Positions 51,632 through 60,591 of a stretch of DNA of 64,000 bases are shown piece by piece (the first letter of the stretch is position 1; the number at the start of each line of letters is the position of its first letter). The notes beneath the pieces are model-generated. The model ran no database searches, was not told the DNA's origin, and saw nothing but the letters and a program-made list of their open reading frames with translations. This DNA is from Endozoicomonas sp. OPT23 (GTDB lineage: Bacteria > Pseudomonadota > Gammaproteobacteria > Pseudomonadales > Endozoicomonadaceae): positions 744,001-808,000 of the forward strand of contig NZ_PPFD01000002.1 of assembly GCF_009653635.1 (NCBI RefSeq). The letters run 5' to 3'. Made by a program: the position numbers and the translations under genes.

Positions 51632-52806
51632 TGACTCAATTCTGGATAATTGCCCTCGTTCTGGTGCTGGTTTGTGCGGCACTGATCGTGTTCCCTTTTG
51701 TGGGCAGAAGCCGTCAGGCTGAAGAAGCAGAAGCGAACAGTGTTTCCGACCATGAATCCAACGTGGCTTACTTCCGCGAACAGGAAGCGGAGATTCGTCA
51801 TCAGCAGGAACAGGGTCTGATTACTAAAGACGACGCTGATCTGATCTGTGCCGAACTGGAAAAGAAGCTGCTGAACGACGTTGCTGACAGAGAGAAAAGC
51901 GCAGCACTGAATACCAAAGGCAGCCCGATGCTGGGCTGGGCTATGGCATTGATAGTGCCTGTTCTGGCAGTTCCGGTGTATATGCATTTGGGTTCACAGA
52001 CCGAAATGGATGTTTCCAAACTGGTTATGGATCCGAATGCTACACACTTTCAAATGATTCGTTCTCTGGAAGAGTGGACCGAGAAGAAGCCGGATAATGC
52101 TCAAGCCTGGTTTATGCTGGGCAGTCGTTATATGGCGGTGCGTCAGCATGCTAATGCTGTGGATGCATTCAGTAACCTGTATAACCTTGAGAAAGGTAGT
52201 CCGCAGGCTGCGGCAGAACTGGCACAAGCTGAGTTTCTGGCCGCTGGCAATAACGTTACCAAGCGGGTTCGCAACCTTTATGAAGAGTCTCTGAGTAAAG
52301 ATGAAGACAATGCCACGGCTCTGGGTTTGAAAGGCATTGATGCTTTTGGTCAGGCTGACTATCAGGAAGCGGTTAGTGCCTGGACTCAGGCGATGGCCAT
52401 GGAAAATGACCCGTCTACACGACAGTCATTGGCTGCTGGCATCAGTCGTGCCAAAAGCTTTCTTGGTGAAGCGGTTGCCGAGATTCGTGTTCAGGTAGAG
52501 TTAGCGCCAGAGCTGAAAGATCTGCCCGGTAATACCCGTGTGATGGTTTTTGCCCGTCAGCCAGGTGTTCGTGCGCCGGTTGCAGCTATTCCCCTGCGTG
52601 TTGCTGACCTGCCAAGGGAAGTGGTACTGGACGACAGCTCTGCCATGATTATGGGCGGAACCCTGTCCGGCATTGAAAGTCTGGATGTGATCGCTCGTAT
52701 CACTCTCACTGGCGACGCAACCAGTGCAGATTACGAAGCGGAAGTAAAAGACGTTAAAGTGACCGGTGCTGGTCCGATTCAATTGAAGATTGCGCCTGCC
52801 AGTTGA
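51631..52806 (+). CDS. ccmI: Cytochrome c maturation TPR protein CcmI
   Basis: CcmI is an apocytochrome chaperone of the haem lyase complex. The 391-residue protein has two membrane helices (about 4-24 and 94-113) and a periplasmic TPR region (KPDNAQAWFMLGSRYMAVRQHANAVDAF near 153, then ATALGLKGIDAFGQADYQEA). A C-terminal beta domain follows (VFARQPGVRAPVAAIPLRV). It ends the operon, and an 8-bp stem at 52821-52844 follows. Confidence 0.92.
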   Translation: MTQFWIIALVLVLVCAALIVFPFVGRSRQAEEAEANSVSDHESNVAYFREQEAEIRHQQEQGLITKDDADLICAELEKKLLNDVADREKSAALNTKGSPMLGWAMALIVPVLAVPVYMHLGSQTEMDVSKLVMDPNATHFQMIRSLEEWTEKKPDNAQAWFMLGSRYMAVRQHANAVDAFSNLYNLEKGSPQAAAELAQAEFLAAGNNVTKRVRNLYEESLSKDEDNATALGLKGIDAFGQADYQEAVSAWTQAMAMENDPSTRQSLAAGISRAKSFLGEAVAEIRVQVELAPELKDLPGNTRVMVFARQPGVRAPVAAIPLRVADLPREVVLDDSSAMIMGGTLSGIESLDVIARITLTGDATSADYEAEVKDVKVTGAGPIQLKIAPAS

Positions 52807-52820
52807 TATGTTCTGAATTT

Positions 52821-52866
52821 AGCAGGCGTCGGAAGGCGCCTGCTGTTAATGTGTTACTTTCTTTTC
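52821..52866 (+). terminator. Terminator-like hairpin after the ccm operon
   Basis: AGCAGGCG (52821-52828) pairs with CGCCTGCT (52837-52844), followed by a T-rich stretch up to about 52866. Confidence 0.6.
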
Positions 52867-52974
52867 ATGAATATTTTCAGCTTTCTGGATTTATTTGTAG
52901 AGAATAGTTACATACGGTTTGTTTTACTTACTGTAATAGATCTTTTTTTAATTCTGCAGGCAGTAGAGAAAGGA

Positions 52975-54228
52975 TTACACACGAGGTATTGGATCACCCT
53001 CCTCCAGCCCCCCCATGCGGCTCATGAGTTTGTCAACTGAGCACGCTGCATCCTTCCTGGATATTTTGTAGTCATCGTTTAGTTGCTTATAGATCAATTT
53101 CTCAAGAGGGTGCCTGGATGAATGAAGGTACCCAACCAGGTCATCACTTAACAACTGCAGGTCCTCGCCGACTTTCTTCAGGTCTCTTTCACGCCTTCGG
53201 AACACTCCCGTGGCTGGGATGCCGTTATAACTTCGATCTGGATCCATGAAACTATCTTTGATAACAAGCAGCTGTGCTTGCAGATCAACCAGTTGTTTTT
53301 GAAGAGTAATTAGTTCGCAGGCTTCATTTCTTGTTTTTCCAGCGACTAAATCATTCATGGTGTTTTCAAGCTTAAGCTGCATGACATCCAATACTAAATA
53401 TTGCTTTATATACTCAGCAGTCTGCTCACTGGTAACGAAATCATCTTCGAGCCAGGCATTTACGTTCGACCATGCACTCTTTACTGCCGGTAAGATCATT
53501 TCATTAAGAACTGCGCCCAGCATGAATAGGCTTGGCACATTTGCAGCATTTCCAAACGTCCCATATACATTGGCTTTTCCTACCCCTTGAATAGCCCCTC
53601 CGGAAACATCTGTAGAAAAATGCCCTGACAGTAGCGCACTTGTATGAGCCTGTTGAACAAAGCTTACACAGTTCGAACCATGAATAATGTAATTACAGCC
53701 CATTGTTTCATCAAAATCACAGGCATCCTGAGTTCTATCCAAATATTTATTCAGCGATGTAAGCTGAAACTCATCAAGCTCGTTGACTTGCTTGGGGTAA
53801 CTCCAGTCGAGCATGTGTACATTCGTGTCATAGGTACATAGTTCATTCGCTAAACGCCCCTGACTATAAAGAGTCAAAGAAGCACCTAAGCTCGAACTAC
53901 CTGCTGTAGGGTAGAAGCCAATAACACGATCAGTGCCTTCAATATGGTCTTCTACTCGTAAAAAAGCGTGTCCAGGATCAAGATAAGTTGTCAGGGTTGC
54001 TGCAGACTTGATATCACGTTTAGAGATGTTTTTATGATTCCTCGAATAACTCTCTTTATGGTATTCATCGCCTCTGGGCTTGAGCCGACACCATTCATTT
54101 TCGTATTTGGTTTTTCGAACTTTTTGGTTGTTTTTTGAACTTTCCAGAGAAGAATCAGAAGTGGTTTGGTCAGACGTTAGTGGTTGGGTGGACGACGATT
54201 TTCTCCCTGCTGAACCAGAACTGTCCAT
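52975..54228 (-). CDS. Unknown protein with permuted papain-like (NlpC/P60-type) candidate domain
   Basis: The 417-residue protein starts after a strong GGAGGGAGGA ribosome-binding sequence and has no signal peptide. Residues 1-45 are Ser/Thr-rich and disordered. A domain at about 75-195 carries His87 in YLDPGHAFLRVED and Cys187 in GSNCVSFVQQA. His before Cys with a NCxxFxQ-type motif is the order seen in permuted papain-fold families such as LRAT/PPPDE/YiiX. The C-terminal half is helical with coiled-coil-like stretches (QLKLENTMNDLV...LQKQLVDLQAQLLV). The function is unknown. It could act on amide or ester bonds, and its disordered N-terminus would suit a secreted effector. Confidence 0.65.
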   Translation of the reverse strand: MDSSGSAGRKSSSTQPLTSDQTTSDSSLESSKNNQKVRKTKYENEWCRLKPRGDEYHKESYSRNHKNISKRDIKSAATLTTYLDPGHAFLRVEDHIEGTDRVIGFYPTAGSSSLGASLTLYSQGRLANELCTYDTNVHMLDWSYPKQVNELDEFQLTSLNKYLDRTQDACDFDETMGCNYIIHGSNCVSFVQQAHTSALLSGHFSTDVSGGAIQGVGKANVYGTFGNAANVPSLFMLGAVLNEMILPAVKSAWSNVNAWLEDDFVTSEQTAEYIKQYLVLDVMQLKLENTMNDLVAGKTRNEACELITLQKQLVDLQAQLLVIKDSFMDPDRSYNGIPATGVFRRRERDLKKVGEDLQLLSDDLVGYLHSSRHPLEKLIYKQLNDDYKISRKDAACSVDKLMSRMGGLEEGDPIPRV

Positions 54229-54422
54229 TTTTCCTCCCTCCTCAATAACCGTTTTTTGACAGTTATTAACTAAAGCGATTCACTAATTAATTAGCTAGTT
54301 CCCTTTCTCTTTTGATTTTAGGAGTCCATCAGGCTGAAATCCAATATTTGGTATGATTGCCAGCCCGGTTTGCAGAATTACGCCTGTTGTATCAATAGGC
54401 GTAATTCTGCTCAGTTAGAGTA

Positions 54423-54794
54423 TTAAAACTGAAAGTGATAGCCTTGCTTTGAAACAAAAGGCGCTCTGAAATCCTCGCCAATAAAGTAATGAACACCCTG
54501 TTTGGCATCGACGACTATCTTGTAACAACCCCAGCCACCACCAAAGTCAGAACAGTATTCGTTATTCTCTACTTTCCACTGTCCCTCTGAAGGTTTTTTG
54601 TCACCTTCGCCTGCCCAGAGTGTCAGGCCGGATTCAGAAAAGTACTGAACTGTTTTCTTCTGATAATGCACGCCATTGATGGTGTTGCCATTCAGAAGTT
54701 GTTTTATTTCTGAAGAGTTCAGTTCCACCTCTGCAGCGAAACTGTTGATGGAAACAGCAGCAAGCAAAGTGGCAAGAGCAGGAAGTAATTTCAT
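54423..54794 (-). CDS. Small exported protein of unknown function
   Basis: From the ATG at 54794 the protein has 123 residues and a signal peptide (MKLLPALATLLAAVSINSFA). The mature part opens with an ELNSSEIKQLLNGNTI segment. It resembles small periplasmic proteins with a short recognition helix and a beta sheet (VQYFSESGLTLWAGEGDKKPSEGQWKVENNEYCS). Two or three cysteines (YCS, WGCYK) may pair. An earlier start at 54893 would add 33 residues with no signal-like character. I do not recognise the family with confidence. Confidence 0.66.
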   Translation of the reverse strand: MKLLPALATLLAAVSINSFAAEVELNSSEIKQLLNGNTINGVHYQKKTVQYFSESGLTLWAGEGDKKPSEGQWKVENNEYCSDFGGGWGCYKIVVDAKQGVHYFIGEDFRAPFVSKQGYHFQF

Positions 54795-54898
54795 TATGGT
54801 ACCCGGCAGTATTCTGTCTGTGTGGAACAGACAGTTACGCTGAGTAAGAAGCTTTGGATTCAGCTGGCTGGAGTTATCTGCTATGAAGAACAACCTGC

Positions 54899-55183
54899 TT
54901 AAGGTGCATTTTTTCTGGCATGCAAATTTGCGCTGATACCGATGACATTGGCAGCCGCAGGTTCAATAGACAAAGTTGCAAAGTGGCTGTCATCCACATT
55001 TTCATCAACACCTTCCCCCGTCACTCTTGAGTGAATACTCAGGCAGTTTTCCCTGTTCGCTGGCAGGTTATTGATCAACAGTTCCAGTGTGGTGCCATTG
55101 TCAAAATCAATCAGGATACTGTCTTTGACCTCCAGTATGACCTTCTGGCCATTCTGATCCAGAGTGTAGAGCTGGTGCGACAT
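54899..55183 (-). CDS. Small cytoplasmic protein of unknown function
   Basis: The 94-residue protein starts after AGAGGTGA and has no signal or membrane segment. It has alternating hydrophobic strands (KVILEVKDSILIDFDNGTTLELLIN), one cysteine and a short C-terminal helix. No family is recognised. It lies about 105 bases downstream of the spo0M-like gene and about 105 bases upstream of the small exported protein, all on the minus strand, so the three may be co-transcribed. Confidence 0.55.
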   Translation of the reverse strand: MSHQLYTLDQNGQKVILEVKDSILIDFDNGTTLELLINNLPANRENCLSIHSRVTGEGVDENVDDSHFATLSIEPAAANVIGISANLHARKNAP

Positions 55184-55288
55184 AGGTCACCTCTGCTTAA
55201 TTAGAATGATGAATCATTATAGAAGGTTATGTCGTAAGCAAAGATCAGCCGTTGAAGGCTGATCTTAATGATTGAGTAACAGACGGAT

Positions 55289-56029
55289 TTAAAGCCCCAG
55301 AGTCTGTTTTAACTGCTGTTTTATGTCTGATACAGATGCGCCATCAACAAAACTCAGGGACAGGTAACTGTCACCTCGGAATGCACGATCGACTTCAGCC
55401 AGAACATGAACAACACCAGGGCGAGCCACGAAAGACAGTTCTACTTCATTCAATGTCGTCAGCCAGCCTTCCGGACGGTATTCCAGCTCTTGATAGCAAC
55501 CAATCGTAGACTGGAAGCCATTACCTCTCAGGCCACCATGCTCGATATCAGCTTTAACCATTCTAAGACCGCAGCGTTCCATAGCTTCAAGGCAGTTCAT
55601 CATGGTAGGTGTTGGCGTAATTACCAGTGGATCTGTGTCGCTTGGATCAATAGCTAGATCAACTTCCAGTCCGGTTTCCAGCCAGACCTGACTCTGGTTG
55701 TCGCGACAGGGCAGGTGAGTAATGGGCGTTTCGGAGTGAAGCTGCAGTTCCATAGGAATCTCATGACGGTCACCCGGCTTCAAGACCAGCTTGTCTTCAA
55801 TAGACCAGCTTTGCAGAACCTGATTGCGGTAAGCTTCACCGTTATCCGTTTGGTATTTGGTCTGGGCCATCAGGTTCAGTTGCAGGCCTGAGACTTCCTG
55901 TTCAGCGTCACCCGCTTTTATCACGACTGTGACAGACAGTACGCCACCAGGTTGCACCTGCTGGCTGTTAACAATAGTGTCTACTTCAGCGCCACCAATA
56001 CCAACGGAAGCCAGTAACTTTTTAAACAT
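55289..56029 (-). CDS. Spo0M (SpoOM) family arrestin-fold protein
   Basis: The 246-residue protein matches the Spo0M family, first described as a sporulation control protein in Bacillus but widespread in non-sporulating bacteria. The N-terminal arrestin-like beta sandwich opens with MFKKLLASVGIGGAEVDTIV and QPGGVLSVTVVIKAGDAEQEV. KLVLKPGDRHEIPMELQLHSETP follows near residues 84-106, and then LETGLEVDLAIDPSDTD. The C-terminal part is variable. It is cytoplasmic; a role in stress or membrane dynamics is proposed for relatives, but nothing here fixes it. Confidence 0.86.
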   Translation of the reverse strand: MFKKLLASVGIGGAEVDTIVNSQQVQPGGVLSVTVVIKAGDAEQEVSGLQLNLMAQTKYQTDNGEAYRNQVLQSWSIEDKLVLKPGDRHEIPMELQLHSETPITHLPCRDNQSQVWLETGLEVDLAIDPSDTDPLVITPTPTMMNCLEAMERCGLRMVKADIEHGGLRGNGFQSTIGCYQELEYRPEGWLTTLNEVELSFVARPGVVHVLAEVDRAFRGDSYLSLSFVDGASVSDIKQQLKQTLGL

Positions 56030-56340
56030 TAATACTCCAACTCACTCAATGAATAAATAAGTCATTCAGACAAGGGTGTCGACTGACTTCAGTAACCTGT
56101 TTTCAGGTGGATGCTAACAGAAAGCCATGCAGTGAGGCATACGTCGACGGTCAATCAATGACTGGGAAATAACACCTCATTATTATTTTTATAATTATTG
56201 ATAATTTTTATTAATCTAGCCTGCTTCCTATACTCATCTCATCAAAATTAATCACATAAGTACTCGAACATACGAATTCATAAGCGCATGTCTATGTACA
56301 TATTCCTGAACACTTTTCTAAAAAGAACCCGGAGCAGATT
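56030..56340. other. Intergenic region with a partial repeat copy
   Basis: These 311 bases separate the divergent spo0M and VOC genes. An AT-rich tract lies at about 56170-56215. The segment GAACATACGAATTCATAAGC at 56266-56285 matches the outer arm of the dispersed palindromic repeat but lacks its hairpin. No ORF was found that is independent of the VOC gene. Confidence 0.45.
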
Positions 56341-56826
56341 ATGAAAATGAACCATGTCGGTATTATGGTTGGCGAGATGGACAAGGCGGTTGAGTTTTAC
56401 ACCAACGCGCTGGGTCTGAAGATTGTTATGAACAACATCAAGGTGGTGGAAGAGCGCGAAACTGCGATTGGTAAAATGTGCATCGCAGTATTTGGTGAAG
56501 GTTTTAAAGGCTTTAACATTGCTCACCTGGTCACCACCGATGGTATTGGCGTTGAGCTGTTCGAAATGAAAGAGCGTCAGGAACGCCATGTTGTGGACTT
56601 CTCCCGTTTGGGCATTTTCCACTTCTGTCTGCAGACCGACGACTTTGAAGGCGTAATGGCTAAGGTAGAAAAATTCGGCGGTAAGGTGCGTATGGATATT
56701 CATCGCTACCACCCGGAAGACGACAGCAAACCAGCAAAAATGGTTTATCTGGAAGACCCGTTTGGCAACCTGTTTGAACTTTACTCTCACACTTATGAAG
56801 AAACCTACGCTTCTGATTACGAGTAA
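56341..56826 (+). CDS. VOC family (glyoxalase/dioxygenase-like) protein
   Basis: The 161-residue protein has the paired beta-alpha-beta-beta-beta units of the vicinal oxygen chelate family. It opens MKMNHVGIMVGEMDKAVEFYTNALGLKIV, with a likely metal His at residue 5. Further likely ligands sit in HFCLQTDDFEGV near 97 and in the closing EDPFGNLFELYSH segment. One domain only, so it should act as a dimer. A glyoxalase I role is less likely because glutathione-pocket residues are not evident; a dioxygenase or lyase is equally possible. The ribosome-binding sequence GGAG lies about 9 bases upstream. It is convergent with the LysR gene. Confidence 0.83.
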   Translation: MKMNHVGIMVGEMDKAVEFYTNALGLKIVMNNIKVVEERETAIGKMCIAVFGEGFKGFNIAHLVTTDGIGVELFEMKERQERHVVDFSRLGIFHFCLQTDDFEGVMAKVEKFGGKVRMDIHRYHPEDDSKPAKMVYLEDPFGNLFELYSHTYEETYASDYE

Positions 56827-56913
56827 AGCTCGCTTGATCGAGACATAAAACAAGCTCCTTATTCTGGTATCAATTCAGATACCAGAGTGCCTCCCTCTCC
56901 AACTACATCTGTT

Positions 56914-57819
56914 TTACTGCTTGACCAGAGCATCAATTCTGACTTTCAAATACTCATAAAATGCCTGGCAGAGACGGGATGATATATGCAGCTCCGGCAG
57001 GATGACGGCTATATCAAAACTGATCTCCGGACTGAACGGCTTGATGAGTATATTGGAGTCACTGCGGCAGCTGAAATCGGAAGCAGTCACCTGATCAACC
57101 AGCATACAGCCCATGCCGGCATTAACCATGGTCAGGCCGGAAGGAAACAGATGTGTTTCCGCAATGATATTGGTATGACAGCTGTGCTTGCGAAACAGGG
57201 TACTGATATCACTGGTAACCGAATGACTCTCCTCGAGCGTAATCATGGGCTGCTCATGAAGGTCTTCAACAGTAATAGCCTCTTTTAAAGCCAGCGAAGA
57301 TTCCTTGTGAACTGCACAAATCATCGGTAACTGATAACTGTGCAATATAAGGTTATTGGTAACTTCCGGTTTCTCCACAATACCAATATCACAATGCCCC
57401 GCCTTAACCCAGTTGACTATCTTCTTTGAATCAAAGGTCTTCAGAGCCATTCGTGCTTCAGGGTACTCGGCAGAGAATCCAGCCATAATCTTCGGTAGAA
57501 AACTATGTGAGAGGCCTGGCATGCAGCCAATCTGCAGCTTACCTACACGGCCATGACGCAGGTTTTCCGTCAGCTTCTCAAGGTTACGACAAGAGGCCAG
57601 TATTTGGTCAACGCTCTCCGCCATATGTCGGGCCTCAGGTGTCAGTTCAGCGGCATATTTGGTGCGTTTGAACAGCAGGAAACCGACCTCTTCTTCCAAG
57701 GTAGAAATAGCAGTACTGACCGCTGGCTGAGTCAGTGAGAGTCGCTTGGCTGCACGGGAAATACTACCACTGCGTACCACTTCAAAAAAAATCTCCAGCT
57801 TTCTCAGGTTGAAATTCAT
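56914..57819 (-). CDS. LysR family transcriptional regulator
   Basis: The 301-residue protein has the N-terminal LysR helix-turn-helix (LEIFFEVVRSGSISRAAKRLSLTQPAVSTAISTLEEEVGF near residues 8-47), a linker helix and a two-lobed effector domain from about residue 90. It is divergent from the transporter/enzyme cluster at 58.0-63.2 kb and is therefore the likely regulator of that cluster. A TTATG-N4-CATAA palindrome (57853-57866) in the shared promoter is a candidate LysR site. The effector cannot be read from sequence. Confidence 0.9.
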   Translation of the reverse strand: MNFNLRKLEIFFEVVRSGSISRAAKRLSLTQPAVSTAISTLEEEVGFLLFKRTKYAAELTPEARHMAESVDQILASCRNLEKLTENLRHGRVGKLQIGCMPGLSHSFLPKIMAGFSAEYPEARMALKTFDSKKIVNWVKAGHCDIGIVEKPEVTNNLILHSYQLPMICAVHKESSLALKEAITVEDLHEQPMITLEESHSVTSDISTLFRKHSCHTNIIAETHLFPSGLTMVNAGMGCMLVDQVTASDFSCRSDSNILIKPFSPEISFDIAVILPELHISSRLCQAFYEYLKVRIDALVKQ

Positions 57820-57852
57820 TGTTATATCAGTGATCTAAAATATAAATGTGAC

Positions 57853-57866
57853 TTATGAAAGCATAA
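57853..57866. promoter_or_regulatory. Candidate LysR-type operator
   Basis: TTATGAAAGCATAA is a 5-bp inverted repeat that fits the T-N11-A pattern. It is 34 bases from the LysR start and about 180 bases from the RarD-family gene. Confidence 0.4.
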
Positions 57867-58047
57867 ATAACATCAAATTTCTTTATATCTCAATCTTGTG
57901 CAGAATTTCTTGGCACGCATAGCAGCATTGTGCAGACCAGAACTACAAAAACAAAAAGAGACAGGTCATGTCACTCAAAAGATATACATCTACTGACCAG
58001 TATTAACCTGATCTCGCATTTATCACTGATGTAATCAGCAGTAATTC

Positions 58048-58941
58048 ATGACTAATAACAAATTTATTCATCAATATCGTGGCGAATGGCTAACGCTGGC
58101 TTCCTTTCTTTTATGGGGATTAATGCCGCTCTACTTTCAGCAGCTTTCAGGCTATCAGGCGAGTACGGTCTTTGCTGTACGGGTGCTGCTTTCAGCGCCG
58201 GTATTGCTTATAGCCCTGCTGCTGGTTTATCGCAATGGATTTAAACGGCCATCCGTTTCCCAGGCAGGTTGGGCACTGCTGGGCGCAGCCCTTATTTCAA
58301 CCAGCTGGTATGGCAACCTTTGGGGAACACTCAACGGTCAACTATTGGCTGTCAGCCTGGCTTTCTTTCTCAGTCCGGTGCTGACCATTGTCGCGGGAAT
58401 GCTGTTTTTCGGTGAACGTCTGAGTAAGCGGCAATGGTTGTCCTTTTATATCTGCCTGCTGGCTTTTCTTTTCTACTGTTTTGCTAATGGTGAACTGCCC
58501 TGGCTGACCATCATGATCGCAGTTGCTTTTGCTCTTTTCAGTGTTGTGAAACGAAAAGGGCAGGTCAGTGAACTGTCTGGTCTGAGTGCTGAGGTGGTCC
58601 TTATGCTGCCGGTCTCCCTGTTTCTGCTCTGGAATATGGAAGCTGGAACATCATTCAACTGGAGCAGTGATCCATGGCTTCTGGCCATTGTGCCTCTCTA
58701 TTACCTGCCGCTGGTGCTTTATGGCATGGGGGTTCGTCATATTCGCCAGCTGACTACGGCCGGACTGATGACCTATATCGAGCCTGTGATTATGTATGTG
58801 CTGGCACTGACATTATTTGATGAAGAGATCAGCCCGCTAAAGCAAATGGCCATGTATATGGTCTGGATAGGTGTCGCAGTTTCTTTTCCATTCGGTCGCA
58901 GGAAAGCAGAAGAACATACTGGCCAGACCAGTCACTCATAA
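58048..58941 (+). CDS. rarD: RarD/EamA family transporter
   Basis: The 297-residue inner-membrane protein has ten helices in two EamA halves. RarD-type landmarks are GEWLTLASFLLWGLMPLYFQQLSG near residues 13-36, SWYGNLWGTLNGQLLAVSLAFFLSPV near 86-111, LPLVLYGMGVRHIRQLTTAGLMTYIEPVIMYVLA near 223-256 and the DEEISPLKQMAMYMVWIGV tail. Relatives export small molecules, and some are named for chloramphenicol sensitivity; the substrate here is unknown. It is the first gene of the cluster facing the LysR gene and lies about 60 bases before the cyclodeaminase gene. Confidence 0.85.
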   Translation: MTNNKFIHQYRGEWLTLASFLLWGLMPLYFQQLSGYQASTVFAVRVLLSAPVLLIALLLVYRNGFKRPSVSQAGWALLGAALISTSWYGNLWGTLNGQLLAVSLAFFLSPVLTIVAGMLFFGERLSKRQWLSFYICLLAFLFYCFANGELPWLTIMIAVAFALFSVVKRKGQVSELSGLSAEVVLMLPVSLFLLWNMEAGTSFNWSSDPWLLAIVPLYYLPLVLYGMGVRHIRQLTTAGLMTYIEPVIMYVLALTLFDEEISPLKQMAMYMVWIGVAVSFPFGRRKAEEHTGQTSHS

Positions 58942-58999
58942 GCTGGTTGGTCGAACCTGCATAAATAGAAAAATAAAGTAGTAATAAGAAAGGTTGTTT

Positions 59000-59989
59000 A
59001 TGGAAATCCTTTATTTAACACCGGAAGATGTTTTGTCCTCGGGCATCAGCCTCCAGGAATTTCGCGAACTGGTAGCCGGTGCTCTGGCACAACATGGTCG
59101 CAAGAAGGTTGAAAATCCACCCAAGCCAGGTATTCATCCACTGCCGCAGACCTTTCTGCATGCGATGCCAGCCTGGCTGGAAGAAACCCGGGAAGCCGGT
59201 ATCAAATGGGTCAGTGGTTTCTTTGATAACCCGAAACAAAACCTGCCGGCGATTATGGGCCTGATTGTACTGAACGATCCGGATACCGGTGCGCCGACGG
59301 CTATTATTGATGGAGGCTGGATTACCAATATGCGTACAGCGGCGGTTACCGCTGTTGCGGCAGAACATCTGGCACCGGAAAGAGTGCAGAGCATAGGTAT
59401 TGTCGGTACCGGCATGCAGGCTCGTTATCACCTGCTGATGATGCAGGACATGTTTCCTGAGCTGGAAGTTGTTAAAGGCTTTGATATCCACAGGCCGGGG
59501 CTGGAACAGTTTGCGGAGGACATGAAGCGAGAGCTGGGTATTAATGTGCAGCCAGTGGATTCTGTTTCTGAAGCGGTCAGCGATTCTGACATTGTTATGA
59601 CCTGTACAGGCGTACTCAAGGAACCTATTTTCTTCTGGGATGATGTCAAGCCCGGCACTCTGGTGTTACCCGTACATGGTGGCGGCTGGGAACCGGATGT
59701 GATGAATAAAGCCGACTTGCTGGTGACCGATAGTCACGAACAGGTTTCTTCCTTCCTGGCAGGCAAATACAATATTCCTTCATCCTCACTGGAGCTCGGT
59801 GAAGTGGTTGCTGGCCTGCAAAAGGGCAGAGTTTCACAAGAGCAGCGCATCCTGAATTTTAACCTTGGTCTTGCCATTCACGACATTGCCATTGCTCACC
59901 GCGTCTGCCAACTGGCCAGCGAAAAAGGTCTGGGTGTCAAACTACCTTATAACCCCAATGTGTATCCGGTACCTGGTGCAAGCCAGTAA
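59000..59989 (+). CDS. Ornithine cyclodeaminase / mu-crystallin family protein
   Basis: The 329-residue protein has the family fold, with a dinucleotide-binding motif GIVGTGMQARYHLLMM near residues 133-148 and the substrate loop DGGWITNMRTAAVTAVAAEHLAPE near 105-128. A catalytic Asp lies in KADLLVTDSHEQ near 240. Relatives make proline from ornithine, or are ketimine reductases or amino acid dehydrogenases, so the exact reaction is open. The ATG at 59000 follows AAAGG. An in-frame TTG at 58994 is less likely. It lies in the RarD-Tct cluster, which suggests the substrate is imported by the neighbouring transporter. Confidence 0.84.
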   Translation: MEILYLTPEDVLSSGISLQEFRELVAGALAQHGRKKVENPPKPGIHPLPQTFLHAMPAWLEETREAGIKWVSGFFDNPKQNLPAIMGLIVLNDPDTGAPTAIIDGGWITNMRTAAVTAVAAEHLAPERVQSIGIVGTGMQARYHLLMMQDMFPELEVVKGFDIHRPGLEQFAEDMKRELGINVQPVDSVSEAVSDSDIVMTCTGVLKEPIFFWDDVKPGTLVLPVHGGGWEPDVMNKADLLVTDSHEQVSSFLAGKYNIPSSSLELGEVVAGLQKGRVSQEQRILNFNLGLAIHDIAIAHRVCQLASEKGLGVKLPYNPNVYPVPGASQ

Positions 59990-60009
59990 TCGTTGCTCAT
60001 TGTTGTAGG

Positions 60010-60087
60010 CACCTGTGACTGATGTCGTTTAAATAATGTTTTATCAATATCACAGGTGTTTACCGGTGACTGAATCCATCCAGTCAC
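60010..60087 (+). other. Two hairpins between the cyclodeaminase and tct genes
   Basis: CACCTGTGA (60010-60018) pairs with TCACAGGTG (60050-60058), and GTGACTG (60066-60072) pairs with CAGTCAC (60081-60087). The second ends 23 bases before the TctB-like start. They may partly separate or modulate expression of the two parts of the cluster. Confidence 0.4.
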
Positions 60088-60109
60088 GGATATTTTGAGA
60101 GGAATGGGA

Positions 60110-60577
60110 ATGGATAGAAGAAAAATCGATGTTGTATTAGCAACTATTTCAATCGTTGTTTCTGTGATTATTTTGACCAATGACAGTCTGGTTGAAGGCG
60201 GCGTTGAAACTGAGCTGGGCTCACTGTTTCTGCCCAGAATTGTTGCTGGCCTGATGATTGTTTTTTCAGCGGCTATGGCAATTCCATCATTGCTTGGATT
60301 GCTAAGGCAGGCCGAACAGACTGACGAGGAAGCCATTTCCACTACAGGCTTTTCCGGTGTCTTTATTTATATCGGAATCTTTATCACTTACTGGCTGGTG
60401 GTTCCCTATGTCGGGTTCCTGGTCGCGACGCCTTTTGTCATGTTCAGTATTGCTGCGCTGCTGGGAGGTCGTAAATGGCTCCCGATAGTGCTGATGTCAG
60501 TGATTACGCCTCTGATGGTTTTTTACGGGTCCCTGCATTTTCTGCGGGTGTTTTTACCAACCTGGACCCTGTCCTGA
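60110..60577 (+). CDS. tctB: Tripartite tricarboxylate transporter, small subunit (TctB family)
   Basis: The 155-residue protein is a four-helix small membrane subunit of the TTT class. It opens MDRRKIDVVLATISIVVSVIIL and has hydrophobic segments near residues 7-25, 44-64, 86-108 and 118-145. GAGAGGA lies 6 bases before the ATG at 60110; a TTG at 60095 and an ATG at 60104 are alternatives. The large subunit follows by 14 bases. Confidence 0.86.
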   Translation: MDRRKIDVVLATISIVVSVIILTNDSLVEGGVETELGSLFLPRIVAGLMIVFSAAMAIPSLLGLLRQAEQTDEEAISTTGFSGVFIYIGIFITYWLVVPYVGFLVATPFVMFSIAALLGGRKWLPIVLMSVITPLMVFYGSLHFLRVFLPTWTLS

Positions 60578-60591
60578 AGAGGTGAGTTTCT

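Noticed and set aside
51451-51987. 178-codon minus-strand ORF over ccmH/ccmI
   Set aside because: It is antisense to two overlapping genes of the ccm operon and lacks any recognisable sequence.
52849-53040. 63-codon hydrophobic plus-strand ORF after ccmI
   Set aside because: It has no ribosome-binding site and overlaps the 3' end of the 52975-54228 gene; the hydrophobicity follows from the T-rich terminator region.
56278-56853. 191-codon minus-strand ORF over the VOC gene
   Set aside because: The VOC protein on the plus strand has clear family motifs and a ribosome-binding site; the antisense frame has none.
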